This document shows positions 31,248 through 44,329 of a DNA stretch of 64,000 bases, in pieces (position 1 is the stretch's first letter; every line of letters begins with the position of its first letter). Source of the DNA: Duffyella gerundensis (lineage in GTDB: Bacteria > Pseudomonadota > Gammaproteobacteria > Enterobacterales > Enterobacteriaceae); assembly GCF_001517405.1 (NCBI RefSeq), contig NZ_LN907827.1, positions 758,616 to 822,615 of the forward strand. The letters are read 5' to 3'. Both the position numbers and the translations under genes were made by a program. Below the pieces are notes generated by a model. It ran no database searches, was not told the DNA's origin, and saw only the letters and a list, made by a program, of their open reading frames with translations.

Positions 31248-32909
31248 TTAGAGGTCCGGCGGTGCAAACCAGGCCGATTTGAAATCGAACCAGCCCAGCG
31301 TGTTCATCCGTACACCGCGCATGCTGCGTTCGCCTTCCAGTAGCAGCCAGTGATGAAACAGCGGATGTAACGAATAATCGGCTACGCGCTGTCGACACCA
31401 TTCTGCCAGCGGCAGCTGCTGCGATCGCCAGCGCGCAGCGTCGGCGTCCCAGTCGATATCAATGCAGTGATGCAGTAACGGAATCTCATAAAGCAGCGCG
31501 AACAGCGAATATTCAAGCGGCAGGGTAAAATTGGCGCTGCCTAACCAGATGTCGCTCTCTGCTTCGCCGCGATACCAGCTTTCATAATCGACCTGCTGCG
31601 TGACCAGCTCCACGCCCTCGGCAGCCAGCAAGGGTTGCAGCGTATTCGCGATCGCCTGATGCTCAACGTGATCTTTGTACCAGGTGAGCACCAGACGAGT
31701 GAGCCCGGTGGGTTTAATCACGTTGATGCGTTCCGGCCGATGATGCCAGCGTGGCAAAACGCCCCACGCCGGAAACCAGTAACGCTGATAGCCCGGCTCG
31801 GAATGATTGAGCAGCGCAACCGGGTTGCACAGATGACTGAGCCAGCGCCGTATCTCCGGATCACGGCCTGTATCACTGCGTTGATCGAACAGCAAAAAGT
31901 AGCATCCCTCTTCCAGACGGCTCTCCCGGGATTTTTCCGCCTGGGTTTCGCCCTCCAGTTTTACCCCGGCATAAACCAGATCGTCGGTAATCTCAGGCAG
32001 GACCCAGATCGCGACCTCGTCGATCAGCGCACGATAGCCAAAATAGTCGTCAAAAGCCTGAATTTTCAGCTGCGTGGCTTGATTATCCACCACCGCGTAA
32101 GGCCCGGTGCCGATCGGCTGGCGAGCAAAATTGGGCAGCGTTGGCCACTCTTCCGGCAGAATCATGGCACCGATACTGGCGGTCAGGCAGGGCAGCCAGC
32201 TGTCGGGCTGGCTAAGATGAATATCCAGCGTCCAGGGCGCCACAGATTCAATCTTTTGCAGGTGAGAATAGAGCGGCTGCGTGCTGACACGTTGCAGAGA
32301 AATAATCACATCCTGCATGGTCAGTTCACGACCGTGATGAAAGTGGATCGCCGGACGCAGATAGAACCGCCAGTGCAGCGGAGAAATTTGCTGCCAGTGA
32401 TGGGCAATGTCCGCTTCGATTTCCCCGTTTTCCTCATTTATGCGCGTCAGCCCGCTAAAGATCTGTCTTGCAAGATGGGTTTCCGAGCGGCGGAGCGGGG
32501 CGCCAGGCAGCAGATTGAGCAGGGAACGGTAGTAGAGAATGCGCAGGATATGCTTCCCCTGACGAAAGCGTCGGCCCAGATGCGAGGCGATCATCTGTCG
32601 CACTCGATCCTTGTCGCCGACCAGTTGCACCAGCTGATCGATGCGATCCTGATCCAGCAGATCTTCCACCCGCTGCTGCTGCAGCGTTAGCCCGGTATAG
32701 AGGAAACGCAGCTGTGAACGTTTGCCGCGTCCTGCTTCCGCCTGCCATTCAAGCCAGCCGGCAGCCTGCATGGCATTTAACAGGTTACGCATATGACGAC
32801 GCGAACAGTTCAGCGCCAGCGCCAGATCGTTCAGGGTGGTGGCCTGCGTTTCTCCCTGACAACATTGCCAGAGCCGGATGAACTGCTGCTGAAGCCGCGA
32901 CGATGACAT
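31248..32909 (-). CDS. sgrR: Transcriptional regulator SgrR
   Basis: Activates the sRNA gene sgrS during glucose-phosphate stress and represses itself. The start at [15 protein letters not shown] gives 553 residues (E. coli 551), with CTCCT/AGGAG ten bases upstream; an ATG 19 codons earlier is not conserved. The N-terminal winged-helix domain (about 1-115, with [11 protein letters not shown]) binds DNA. The rest resembles the periplasmic oligopeptide-binding SBP_bac_5 fold ([17 protein letters not shown] near 150, PIGTGPYAV near 270) and probably senses a sugar-phosphate-related metabolite. It diverges from sgrS and setA, as expected. Confidence 0.95.
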   Translation of the reverse strand: MSSSRLQQQFIRLWQCCQGETQATTLNDLALALNCSRRHMRNLLNAMQAAGWLEWQAEAGRGKRSQLRFLYTGLTLQQQRVEDLLDQDRIDQLVQLVGDKDRVRQMIASHLGRRFRQGKHILRILYYRSLLNLLPGAPLRRSETHLARQIFSGLTRINEENGEIEADIAHHWQQISPLHWRFYLRPAIHFHHGRELTMQDVIISLQRVSTQPLYSHLQKIESVAPWTLDIHLSQPDSWLPCLTASIGAMILPEEWPTLPNFARQPIGTGPYAVVDNQATQLKIQAFDDYFGYRALIDEVAIWVLPEITDDLVYAGVKLEGETQAEKSRESRLEEGCYFLLFDQRSDTGRDPEIRRWLSHLCNPVALLNHSEPGYQRYWFPAWGVLPRWHHRPERINVIKPTGLTRLVLTWYKDHVEHQAIANTLQPLLAAEGVELVTQQVDYESWYRGEAESDIWLGSANFTLPLEYSLFALLYEIPLLHHCIDIDWDADAARWRSQQLPLAEWCRQRVADYSLHPLFHHWLLLEGERSMRGVRMNTLGWFDFKSAWFAPPDL

Positions 32910-32977
32910 AAAAGAGGAACTCCTTGTCAAAACTGCTCTGTTTTTGTTGCCCCATATTACGGGCATACTGTTTATTA

Positions 32978-33083
32978 ATGGAAGAGCGGGAGACCTTTGC
33001 CTGGCAAATGGCGCTCAACCATTATTATTCTGAGTAGGGTGCACTTACACCGCCAGCGCGCGTTATGCCTGCTGGCTTTTTTT
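32978..33083 (+). ncRNA. sgrS: SgrS small RNA homologue (5' end uncertain)
   Basis: Hfq-dependent sRNA that blocks ptsG mRNA during sugar-phosphate stress. The 3' portion matches E. coli SgrS in order: the ptsG-pairing block CTGAGTAGGGTG (33030-33041; E. coli CTGAGTATTGGTG), the small GGTG..ACACC hairpin, then terminator stem GCCAGC / GCTGGC (33052-33076) and seven Ts. The RNA is about 105 nt if it starts just after the promoter region near 32960, against 227 nt in E. coli. No SgrT-like peptide is present; the only small frame upstream of the seed (32978-33037, 19 residues) is unrelated. TGCCC-N8-GGGCA at 32948-32965 could be an SgrR site. Position between sgrR and setA supports identity. Confidence 0.8.
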
Positions 33084-33143
33084 ATTTTGCTGTGCTTTCT
33101 TTTACGCTTACCTGCTTGTCTTCTTATCCGTGAAGGATCCCTG

Positions 33144-34322
33144 ATGAAATCCTTGTTAACGCGCCAGCGCCGCATCAATCCGGTCTATGCGGCGTTTATG
33201 GCTGTCTCTTTTATGGTGGGAGTTGCCGGTGCGCTACAGGCGCCAACGCTCAGCCTGTTTCTGGCGCGTGAAGTTGATGTGCGTCCTTTCTGGATCGGCC
33301 TGTTTTACACCGTTAACGCCGTTGCGGGCATTGCCGTCAGCCTGCTGCTGGCCAAACGATCGGATAACCGCGGCGATCGCCGCATGCTGATTCTGTTTTG
33401 CTGCGCCATGGCGCTGATCAACGCCGTGCTGTTCGCTTTTAATCGCGACTACCTGACGCTGATTACGGTCGGCGTGTTTCTCTCGGCGCTGGCCAGCGTG
33501 GCGATGCCGCAAATTTTTGCCCTGGCGCGTGAATATGCCGACAGTTCGGCGCGCGAAGTGGTGATGTTCAGTTCAATCATGCGCGCCCAGCTCTCGCTGG
33601 CCTGGGTTATTGGCCCACCGTTGTCTTTTGCGCTGGCGCTGCATTACGGCTTTACCACCATGTTTCTGGTGGCCGCCGGGCTGTTTGTCATCTGCCTGCT
33701 GCTGATCTGGCTGGCGCTGCCGTCGGTGCCACGGGTCGAGCAATCGCCCGAAGTGGTGCTGACGCAAATCAGCGCCTGGCGCGATAAAGATGTTCGCCTG
33801 CTGTTCCTCGCCTCAATGATTATGTGGAGCTGCAATACCATGTATATCATTGATATGCCGCTCTATATTAGCAGCACGCTTGGCCTGCCTGACAATCTTG
33901 CGGGCTTACTGATGGGCACCGCCGCCGGACTGGAAATTCCCGCCATGTTGTTGGCGGGCCATTATGTCAAACGCGTGGGCAAACGACGCATGATGCTGAT
34001 CGCGGTGGCAGCAGGGGTGCTGTTTTATCTCGGTCTGGTGCTGTTTCAGTCGCGTACTATGCTGATGGTGATTCAGATATTTAATGCGATTTTCATCGGT
34101 ATTATTGCCGGAATTGGCATGCTCTATTTTCAGGATTTAATGCCGGGCAGACCGGGCGCCGCCACCACACTGTTTACTAACAGCATCTCTACCGGCGTTA
34201 TTCTGGCGGGAATTATTCAAGGCGGGCTGGCAGAAACCTTTGGCCATTACGCGGTGTATTGCGTGGCGCTGGCACTGTCGGTGGTGTCGTTCTGGTTGTC
34301 GACACGGGTACGCGATGTGTGA
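33144..34322 (+). CDS. setA: Sugar efflux transporter SetA (MFS)
   Basis: Inner-membrane major-facilitator exporter of glucosides and lactose-like sugars; in E. coli it helps relieve glucose-phosphate stress. The start at MKSLLTRQRRINPVYAAF, six bases after AAGGA, gives 392 residues, identical in length to E. coli SetA. The frame is open upstream to 32997, but that stretch is the SgrS sRNA. Twelve hydrophobic segments are evident; GALQAPTLSLFL, NSAREVV-like SSAREVVMFSS and FLMGTAAGLEIPAM-like LLMGTAAGLEIPAM are family signatures. It probably shares transcription with sgrS by read-through. A bidirectional terminator follows. Confidence 0.95.
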   Translation: MKSLLTRQRRINPVYAAFMAVSFMVGVAGALQAPTLSLFLAREVDVRPFWIGLFYTVNAVAGIAVSLLLAKRSDNRGDRRMLILFCCAMALINAVLFAFNRDYLTLITVGVFLSALASVAMPQIFALAREYADSSAREVVMFSSIMRAQLSLAWVIGPPLSFALALHYGFTTMFLVAAGLFVICLLLIWLALPSVPRVEQSPEVVLTQISAWRDKDVRLLFLASMIMWSCNTMYIIDMPLYISSTLGLPDNLAGLLMGTAAGLEIPAMLLAGHYVKRVGKRRMMLIAVAAGVLFYLGLVLFQSRTMLMVIQIFNAIFIGIIAGIGMLYFQDLMPGRPGAATTLFTNSISTGVILAGIIQGGLAETFGHYAVYCVALALSVVSFWLSTRVRDV

Positions 34323-34333
34323 TCGCAGGCGAT

Positions 34334-34363
34334 AAAAAAGGCCGGCATGCGCCGGCCTTTTTT
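34334..34363. terminator. Bidirectional terminator between setA and leuD
   Basis: AAAAAAGGCCGGC pairs perfectly with GCCGGCCTTTTTT (13 bp, 4-nt loop) between the convergent setA and leuD genes. Confidence 0.92.
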
Positions 34364-34386
34364 ATGCGGCTTATCCTCAGCTCAGC

Positions 34387-34992
34387 TCAGCGCAGGAACG
34401 CGGGCTGATTGTGCTCGTAGCTGTCGATGGCAGCGTTATGCTGCAGCGTCAGACCAATGCTGTCGAGGCCGTTGATCATGCAGTGGCGGCGGAAGGCATC
34501 AAGATCAAACGCATAGCTCTTATCACCCGCTGTCACCGTTTTCGCTTCCAGATCCACGGTAAAACGAATGCCAGGCTGCGCCTTCACCAGCTGAAACAAC
34601 GTCTCAACGTCCTCTTCGCTCAGCACCACCGGCAGCAGCTGGTTGTTGAAGCTGTTGCCATAAAAGATGTCGGCAAAGCTCGGCGCAATCACCACGTGAA
34701 AACCGAAGTCGGTCAGCGCCCAGGGCGCATGCTCACGTGAGGAGCCACAGCCAAAGTTTTCCCGTGCCAGCAGGATACTGGCGCCTTTGAATTCAGGCTT
34801 ATTCAGCACAAATTCCGGATTAGGCTGCTGTCCGGCGTCATCAAGAAAGCGCCAGTCGTTGAACAGATGCTGACCGAAACCGGTGCGCGTTACCTTCTGC
34901 AAAAACTGCTTGGGAATAATGGCATCGGTATCGACGTTAGCGGCATCCAGCGGGGCGACAATACCGGTGTGTTGCGTAAATTTCTTCGCCAT
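34387..34992 (-). CDS. leuD: 3-isopropylmalate dehydratase small subunit
   Basis: Small subunit of isopropylmalate isomerase, interconverting 2- and 3-isopropylmalate in leucine synthesis; works with LeuC. The 201-residue protein (E. coli 201) has the aconitase swivel-domain motifs IIPKQFLQ near 26 and [15 protein letters not shown] near 78. It is ten bases downstream of leuC and is the last gene of leuABCD. Confidence 0.97.
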   Translation of the reverse strand: MAKKFTQHTGIVAPLDAANVDTDAIIPKQFLQKVTRTGFGQHLFNDWRFLDDAGQQPNPEFVLNKPEFKGASILLARENFGCGSSREHAPWALTDFGFHVVIAPSFADIFYGNSFNNQLLPVVLSEEDVETLFQLVKAQPGIRFTVDLEAKTVTAGDKSYAFDLDAFRRHCMINGLDSIGLTLQHNAAIDSYEHNQPAFLR

Positions 34993-35002
34993 GAGACGTT
35001 CC

Positions 35003-39064
<4,062 letters not shown>

Positions 39065-39106
39065 CGTATTCATCCTTTAACGTTAGCTTCACCGTGCAAC
39101 GAGCAT

Positions 39107-39133
39107 AAAAAAACCCGCGCATGGCGCGGGTTT
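39107..39133 (-). terminator. leu operon attenuator terminator
   Basis: On the minus strand AAACCCGCGC pairs with GCGCGGGTTT (3-nt loop) and is followed by a T run, between leuL and leuA. This is the classical attenuator: ribosome stalling at the leucine codons of leuL prevents its formation. Confidence 0.92.
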
Positions 39134-39154
39134 CTTGATTTGTTCAGGCTCGAA

Positions 39155-39238
39155 TCAGTGTTTGATTCCGCCCACAAGCCTACCGCGCAGCAGAGGTGCG
39201 TTTAGTAGTAGACCGAGTAGGCGGGTAAAACGAATCAT
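39155..39238 (-). CDS. leuL: leu operon leader peptide
   Basis: A 27-residue leader beginning MIRFTRLLGLLLN. It is rich in leucine, with two adjacent Leu codons at 7-8, three consecutive CTA codons at 10-12, two CTG at 16-17 and one at 21. CTA is a rare Leu codon, as in E. coli leuL. Sequence and length parallel the E. coli leader (28 residues, ending with the similar VGGIxH). AAGG lies about nine bases upstream. It precedes the attenuator and couples leucyl-tRNA supply to leuABCD transcription. Confidence 0.93.
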   Translation of the reverse strand: MIRFTRLLGLLLNAPLLRGRLVGGIKH

Positions 39239-39271
39239 GAATTCAAACCTTAAAAATAGGGTGTGCCTATA

Positions 39272-39300
39272 TTGGTACGGGAATCAGCTTTCGATGTCAA
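39272..39300 (-). promoter_or_regulatory. leuABCD promoter
   Basis: On the minus strand TTGACA, a 17-bp spacer, then TACCAA. A consensus -35 and poor -10, as in E. coli (TTGACA, TAACTC). Placed about 35 bases upstream of leuL. Confidence 0.65.
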
Positions 39301-39954
39301 CCTTGAATGCAGGGTTAATTTTTTCGATTAAAAAGTAAATTATGCTGGCTCGATCGCAAATAACAGACGATGTTAATTCGTGGAATTGTGGAGCAAGATA
39401 TTTATCGGGGATATTCTTGCTTCGCAACCGGCGAGAGGCTTTTAAAGTCGTTGAAATTAAACGTTAATTTAATGATGGTTCAGTGATGAAAAAACCGATT
39501 TAGATGATTTATGGTCAGAGGTAAATTAGGTTTGAGCGCTGAAAAACAGTGGATCGCACCGCTTTTTTCACCTGCATCAACATGGCCCACTATGCTTAAG
39601 GCAGGCCAATTGTTAATAAGACTATTATCAACCTGCAAATAATCGGTGATTCAGCATAACTCTCTTTTTAGCAGCCCGGGAATTAGTCAATTCCACGCCT
39701 GAAAAGCGCGCCAGATAGTGAGCTCCTGGCGTATTTCACGCGCAAAGCCATGCTTGCCGTTTGCCTGGCCCAGGCTTCTACGGTTATGGTAATTCGACCC
39801 TTCACATCAGAAGAAAATAAAGGGTGACAGAACCCTGTACCCGATTCGGGAAATGATTTCCGGAATCTATGCGTAAACATGAGATGGCGCCTTTGCCTGG
39901 TAGCAGCTGTTTTACAGATGCAGTGCGGGCGCATCCTCAAGCCGGGAGGCAAGA
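39301..39954. other. leuA-ilvI intergenic region without leuO
   Basis: About 650 bases between the divergent leu promoter and ilvI. In E. coli this interval carries the LysR-type regulator gene leuO; here no frame resembles LeuO and the only open frame (39683-39952, minus) looks non-coding. The half near leu is AT-rich, and a 13-bp palindrome GCCTGGCCCAGGC lies at 39763. The part next to ilvI should contain the ilvIH promoter and Lrp sites by analogy, but no site could be assigned confidently. Confidence 0.6.
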
Positions 39955-41679
39955 ATGGAGATGTTGTCAGGAGCCGAAATGGTTGTTCGATCGTTGATCG
40001 ACCAAGGTGTTAAACATGTGTTCGGCTATCCGGGCGGAGCGGTACTGGATATCTACGATGCGCTACAAACCGTCGGCGGTATCGATCATATTTTAGTCCG
40101 CCATGAACAGGGCGCCGTGCATATGGCCGATGGCTATGCACGCGCGACCGGTGATGTCGGTGTGGTGCTGGTCACCTCAGGTCCGGGCGCGACGAATGCG
40201 ATTACCGGTATCGCCACGGCCTATATGGATTCAATTCCGCTGGTGGTGCTCTCTGGCCAGGTACCTTCTTCTTTAATTGGCTATGACGCGTTTCAGGAAT
40301 GCGACATGGTCGGCATTTCACGTCCTATCGTAAAACACAGTTTTCTGGTTAAGCGGGCGGAAGATATTCCTGACGCGTTGAAGAAAGCGTTCTGGCTGGC
40401 GGCCAGCGGCCGTCCCGGCCCCGTGGTTATCGATCTGCCCAAAGACATTTTAAGCCCGGCGAATAAGCTGCCCTATATCTGGCCAGAGTCGGTGAGCATG
40501 CGCTCTTACAATCCGACTACTCAGGGACATAAAGGACAAATCAAGCGTGCGTTGCAGACGCTGCTTGCTGCGCATAAACCGGTGATCTACGCCGGTGGGG
40601 GTGTGATCAATGCGGAGTGCCATGATGCGTTGCGTGCATTGGCTGAAAAGCTGAACCTGCCGGTGGTCTCTTCGTTAATGGGGCTCGGCGGCTTTCCCGC
40701 TACGCATCGGCAAAGTTTAGGCATGCTGGGCATGCACGGCACCTATGAAGCCAACATGACCATGCACAATGCCGATGTGATTTTCGCAGTAGGCGTGCGT
40801 TTTGACGATCGCACCACCAACAACCTGGCAAAATATTGTCCTGATGCCACTGTGCTGCACATCGATATCGATCCGACCTCAATTTCAAAAACCGTGGCGG
40901 CCGATGTGCCTATCGTGGGCGATGCGAAGTGGGTGCTACAACTGATGCTGGAACTGCTGGCGCAAAACGAGTCGCAACAGCAATTCGACAGCCTGCGCGA
41001 CTGGTGGCAGAGCATTGAAAGCTGGCGTTCCCGCCACTGCCTCGAGTTCGATCGTACCAGCGATCAAATCAAGCCGCAGGCGGTTATTGAAACCATCTGG
41101 AAACTGACCCACGGCGATGCGTACGTTACGTCAGACGTTGGCCAGCATCAGATGTTCGCTGCGCTCTATTATCCATTTGATAAACCGCGTCGTTGGATCA
41201 ACTCTGGTGGCCTGGGCACCATGGGCTTTGGTTTACCAGCCGCGCTGGGCGTAAAGCTCGCCCTGCCGGAAGAGACGGTGGTCTGCGTTACCGGCGACGG
41301 CAGCATTCAGATGAACATTCAGGAGCTCTCCACCGCACTGCAGTATGGTCTGCCGGTGATGGTGCTCAATCTGAACAACGGTTTCCTCGGCATGGTGAAA
41401 CAGTGGCAGGACATGATTTATTCTGGCCGCCATTCGCAGTCTTATATGGAGTCTCTGCCCGATTTTGTTCGTTTGGCAGAAGCTTACGGTCATGTAGGGG
41501 TTTCCATCGCGCGTCCGGAAGAGCTGGAAGAGAAGCTCGCCTTTGCCCTGGCGGAACTGGCGAAAGGTCGACTGGTGTTTGTCGACGTCAATGTAGACGG
41601 CACCGAGCATGTTTACCCGATGCAGGTACGCGGCGGTGGTATGGATGAAATGTGGTTAAGCAAAACGGAGAGGACGTAA
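39955..41679 (+). CDS. ilvI: Acetolactate synthase III large subunit
   Basis: ThDP- and FAD-dependent catalytic subunit of valine-sensitive acetohydroxyacid synthase III, the first common step of valine, leucine and isoleucine synthesis. 574 residues, equal to E. coli. The ThDP glutamate region [14 protein letters not shown] is near 24, [18 protein letters not shown] near 50 and the ThDP/Mg motif GDGS...NN around 445-475. In that motif NNGFLGMV differs from the E. coli NNRYLGMV. A GGGAGG ribosome binding site precedes the ATG. ilvH follows after two bases. Confidence 0.97.
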   Translation: MEMLSGAEMVVRSLIDQGVKHVFGYPGGAVLDIYDALQTVGGIDHILVRHEQGAVHMADGYARATGDVGVVLVTSGPGATNAITGIATAYMDSIPLVVLSGQVPSSLIGYDAFQECDMVGISRPIVKHSFLVKRAEDIPDALKKAFWLAASGRPGPVVIDLPKDILSPANKLPYIWPESVSMRSYNPTTQGHKGQIKRALQTLLAAHKPVIYAGGGVINAECHDALRALAEKLNLPVVSSLMGLGGFPATHRQSLGMLGMHGTYEANMTMHNADVIFAVGVRFDDRTTNNLAKYCPDATVLHIDIDPTSISKTVAADVPIVGDAKWVLQLMLELLAQNESQQQFDSLRDWWQSIESWRSRHCLEFDRTSDQIKPQAVIETIWKLTHGDAYVTSDVGQHQMFAALYYPFDKPRRWINSGGLGTMGFGLPAALGVKLALPEETVVCVTGDGSIQMNIQELSTALQYGLPVMVLNLNNGFLGMVKQWQDMIYSGRHSQSYMESLPDFVRLAEAYGHVGVSIARPEELEEKLAFALAELAKGRLVFVDVNVDGTEHVYPMQVRGGGMDEMWLSKTERT

Positions 41680-41681
41680 TT

Positions 41682-42173
41682 ATGCGTCGTGTGTTATCGG
41701 TATTGCTGGAAAACGAATCCGGCGCATTGTCCCGAGTGGTTGGCCTGTTTTCGCAGCGCGGATATAACATTGAGAGCCTGACCGTGGCACCTACGGACGA
41801 TCCAACGCTTTCCCGCATGACCATTCAGACGGTTGGTGATGAAAAGGTGCTGGAGCAGATCGAAAAGCAACTGCACAAGCTGGTGGACGTGCTGCGCGTG
41901 ACCGAGTTAGGGCAGGGCGATTACGTTGAGCGTGAAGTGATGCTGGTGAAAATTCAGGCCAGCGGCTACGGGCGCGAAGAGGTGAAACGCAGCGCGGAGA
42001 TCTTCCGTGGACAAATCGTTGACGTTACGCCGACGCTTTACACGGTTCAGCTTACTGGCACCAGCGACAAACTCGATGCCTTCCTGAAAACGGTTCGCGA
42101 AGTCGCTGAGATCGTTGAAGTGGCGCGCTCAGGAATCGTTGGCGTTTCGCGTGGCGATCGCATTATGCGCTAA
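41682..42173 (+). CDS. ilvH: Acetolactate synthase III regulatory subunit
   Basis: Regulatory subunit that activates IlvI and confers valine feedback inhibition. The start at [19 protein letters not shown] gives 163 residues, equal to E. coli; the longer frame from 41652 runs back into ilvI. The N-terminal ACT domain (about 2-76) contains [15 protein letters not shown], and the C-terminal ACT-like domain begins near 85. A ribosome binding site (GGAGAGG) lies inside the ilvI 3' end. Confidence 0.97.
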   Translation: MRRVLSVLLENESGALSRVVGLFSQRGYNIESLTVAPTDDPTLSRMTIQTVGDEKVLEQIEKQLHKLVDVLRVTELGQGDYVEREVMLVKIQASGYGREEVKRSAEIFRGQIVDVTPTLYTVQLTGTSDKLDAFLKTVREVAEIVEVARSGIVGVSRGDRIMR

Positions 42174-42203
42174 TCACGCTGCGTGATGATTCAAACCACA
42201 GGT

Positions 42204-42229
42204 AACCCGGCGATAAGTCGGGTTTTTTT
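42204..42229 (+). terminator. Intrinsic terminator after ilvH
   Basis: AACCCG pairs with CGGGTT across a 9-nt loop and is followed by a run of Ts, 30 bases past the ilvH stop. Confidence 0.8.
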
Positions 42230-42370
42230 ATTTTGCGTCCGATCAAAAAGTGCCATCAAAAGCGGTTGCTGTAGAGAATGTTCTACTGTTAGATGTAACA
42301 CATAAATTATCCATAACCCGCGTGAGGCTATTGTTTCTGCGTCAGCGAGTGGCAAAAGAATGAGGTTAAA

Positions 42371-43381
42371 GTGAAACTGGATGAAATCGCGCGCCTGGCC
42401 GGTGTCTCGCGCACCACTGCCAGCTACGTCATAAATGGCAAAGCGCGGCAGTATCGTGTCAGCGAAAAAACCGTTGAGAAGGTGATGGCGGTGGTGCGTG
42501 AGCATAATTATCATCCCAATGCGGTGGCCGCAGGATTACGCGCCGGACGAACCCGCTCCATTGGCTTAGTGATCCCCGATCTGGAAAACACCAGCTATAC
42601 GCGCATTGCCAACTACCTTGAGCGCCAGGCACGGCAGCGCGGTTATCAATTGTTGATTGCCTGTTCTGAGGATCAGCCCGACAACGAAATGCGCTGCGTT
42701 GAGCATCTGCTGCAGCGTCAGGTTGATGCCATTATCGTTTCAACGTCCTTACCGCCTGAACATCCTTTCTATCAGCGCTGGATCAACGATCCGCTGCCGA
42801 TTGTGGCGTTAGACCGCGCGCTGGATCGTGAGCACTTCACCAGCGTGGTAGGAGCCGATCAGGATGACTCCCAGGCGCTGGCGGCTGAATTGCGTCAGCT
42901 TCCGCTGAACAATGTGCTTTATCTTGGTGCGCTGCCTGAACTGTCGGTTAGCTACCTGCGTGAGCAAGGGTTTCGCGAAGCCTGGAAAGACGATACGCGG
43001 CCGATCGATTACCTTTACGTTAACAGTTTTGAGCGTAGCGCTGCGGCGGCGGCTTTCGAAGGCTGGCTGGAAACGCATGCGATGCCGGAGGCGCTGTTCA
43101 CCACCTCCTTTGGCTTGCTACAGGGCGTGATGGATGTGACCCTGCGACGCGAAGGGCGGCTGCCAACGGATCTGGCGATTGCCACCTTCGGCGATCATGA
43201 ACTGCTCGATTTCCTCGACTGTCCGGTACTGGCGGTAGCGCAGCGTCATCGCGACGTTGCTGAGCGTGTGCTGGAGCTGGTATTAGCCAGTCTGGATGAG
43301 CCGAAAAAACCCAAGCCCGGGCTGACACGCATTCGCCGGAATTTATTTCGACGCGGCAAATTAAATCGAAAAATGGCGTAA
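42371..43381 (+). CDS. cra: Catabolite repressor/activator Cra (FruR)
   Basis: LacI-family global regulator that represses glycolytic and activates gluconeogenic genes, released by fructose 1-phosphate. The start codon is GTG, five bases after GAGG, as in E. coli cra. The 336-residue protein has the [22 protein letters not shown] at 3-21 and a hinge around 45-60. The periplasmic-binding-like effector domain contains [16 protein letters not shown]. Transcribed alone between ilvIH and mraZ, the normal enterobacterial order. Confidence 0.97.
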   Translation: MKLDEIARLAGVSRTTASYVINGKARQYRVSEKTVEKVMAVVREHNYHPNAVAAGLRAGRTRSIGLVIPDLENTSYTRIANYLERQARQRGYQLLIACSEDQPDNEMRCVEHLLQRQVDAIIVSTSLPPEHPFYQRWINDPLPIVALDRALDREHFTSVVGADQDDSQALAAELRQLPLNNVLYLGALPELSVSYLREQGFREAWKDDTRPIDYLYVNSFERSAAAAAFEGWLETHAMPEALFTTSFGLLQGVMDVTLRREGRLPTDLAIATFGDHELLDFLDCPVLAVAQRHRDVAERVLELVLASLDEPKKPKPGLTRIRRNLFRRGKLNRKMA

Positions 43382-43414
43382 TTAAATACAGGCGGCCATG
43401 CTGCCTGTATTTAA
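43382..43414 (+). terminator. Hairpin after cra, probable terminator
   Basis: TTAAATACAGGC pairs with GCCTGTATTTAA (12 bp, with further GGC/GCT pairing inside) directly at the cra stop. The T tract after the stem is short, so termination could be partial. The arms' own AT-rich ends may substitute. Confidence 0.6.
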
Positions 43415-43783
43415 TTCCAGGTATAGCGCGCAGGAAAAATGATCTTCCGCTCATTTCTCCGGTAAATAAAAGTAAACATTGCGCATTGGCGTCAGCGATT
43501 AAATTTTTGCCAACAAGACAATTCAGACAGAATGCCTGCCTGGCGTGCTCTCAGACGGCTAAAGTGCGTTCAGAAATACCCTAAAATGCAGTGACTCTCA
43601 CAACATCATCGATGTAATAAGATATTTCCTGCCAGAAATGTTTTTGGCTATTTAACGAGCAGCTGAAATTTTTACGTCATTATTCATCAGGTTAATTTTC
43701 CTCAAAAAGCCATTTTGCGAACCCTTTCTAAAATGGCCCGCTTTTAAATACAGGAAATAATTGTTTGCGGCCCGCGCTGCGGC
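43415..43783. other. cra-mraZ intergenic region
   Basis: About 370 AT-rich bases with no credible gene. One 8-bp inverted repeat (GCCATTTT / AAAATGGC, 43709-43737) is seen. The mra promoter follows immediately. The minus-strand frame at 43652-43903 crosses into mraZ and has no recognisable content. Confidence 0.5.
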
Positions 43784-43813
43784 TTGACAATGATTTCCCC
43801 GGCTCCGTAAACT
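43784..43813 (+). promoter_or_regulatory. mra (dcw cluster) promoter
   Basis: TTGACA, an 18-bp spacer, then TAAACT, with the transcript expected to start near the MraZ boxes. Corresponds to Pmra, the main upstream promoter of the division and cell-wall cluster. Confidence 0.75.
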
Positions 43814-43818
43814 CCTCT

Positions 43819-43844
43819 CGTGGGTATTTGTGGGATAAAGTGGT
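43819..43844. promoter_or_regulatory. MraZ operator: three TGGG-type repeats
   Basis: GTGGG, GTGGG and GTGGT occur with exact 10-bp periodicity (TGGG at 43821 and 43831, TGGT at 43841). MraZ in E. coli binds TGGGN direct repeats of this spacing just downstream of Pmra and represses it. Good match, third repeat degenerate. Confidence 0.8.
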
Positions 43845-43868
43845 AAAAACAGTGAGGGCGTGGTTGGC

Positions 43869-44327
43869 ATGTTCCGTGGGGCAACGTTAGTCAATCTCGA
43901 CAATAAAGGACGGTTTGCCGTTCCTGTTCGCTATCGCGACACGCTGAGCGCCGAATCGCAGGGACAAATGGTGTGCACCATTGACCTCCATCAGCCTTGC
44001 CTGCTGCTTTATACCCTGCCCGAATGGGAAATTATCGAACGAAAGCTGTCTCGCTTATCCAGCATGAATCCCGCAGAACGCCGCGTGCAGCGTCTGTTAT
44101 TGGGGCATGCCAGCGAATGCCAGATGGATAATGCAGGCCGTTTATTGTTAGCGAATACGCTTCGCCAACATGCACGACTGACCAAAGAAGTGATGCTGGT
44201 TGGCCAGTTCAACAAGTTTGAACTGTGGGATGAACAGACCTGGTATCAACAAGTCAAGGATGATATTGACGCTGAGCAGTCGGCGCAGGACCCACTATCT
44301 GATCGATTGCAGGATTTGTCGCTATAG
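43869..44327 (+). CDS. mraZ: Transcriptional regulator MraZ
   Basis: SpoVT/AbrB-like DNA-binding protein forming ring oligomers; it represses the mra promoter and antagonises RsmH. The start at the ATG of [19 protein letters not shown] gives 152 residues, equal to E. coli; a GTG three codons earlier is possible. The two internal repeats each carry the family DxKGR/DxAGR motif: [15 protein letters not shown] near 9 and [15 protein letters not shown] near 87. First gene of the dcw cluster, with its own operator immediately upstream; rsmH begins two bases after its stop. Confidence 0.97.
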   Translation: MFRGATLVNLDNKGRFAVPVRYRDTLSAESQGQMVCTIDLHQPCLLLYTLPEWEIIERKLSRLSSMNPAERRVQRLLLGHASECQMDNAGRLLLANTLRQHARLTKEVMLVGQFNKFELWDEQTWYQQVKDDIDAEQSAQDPLSDRLQDLSL

Positions 44328-44329
44328 CT

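Noticed and set aside
32978..33037. 19-codon frame at the start of SgrS as an SgrT homologue
   Set aside because: The sequence ([19 protein letters not shown]) shares nothing with SgrT and has no clear ribosome binding site. It is kept only as a point to test.
32997..33143. N-terminal extension of setA open in frame back to 32997
   Set aside because: The stretch contains the SgrS pairing block and terminator, and the ATG at 33144 has a good ribosome binding site and gives the exact E. coli length.
39683..39952. 89-codon minus-strand frame upstream of ilvI as a leuO remnant
   Set aside because: Its translation does not resemble a LysR-type regulator, and it ends right against the ilvI ribosome binding site where promoter sequence is expected.
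43652..43903. 83-codon minus-strand frame across the mra promoter
   Set aside because: It overlaps the mra promoter, the MraZ operator and the start of mraZ; the composition is non-coding.
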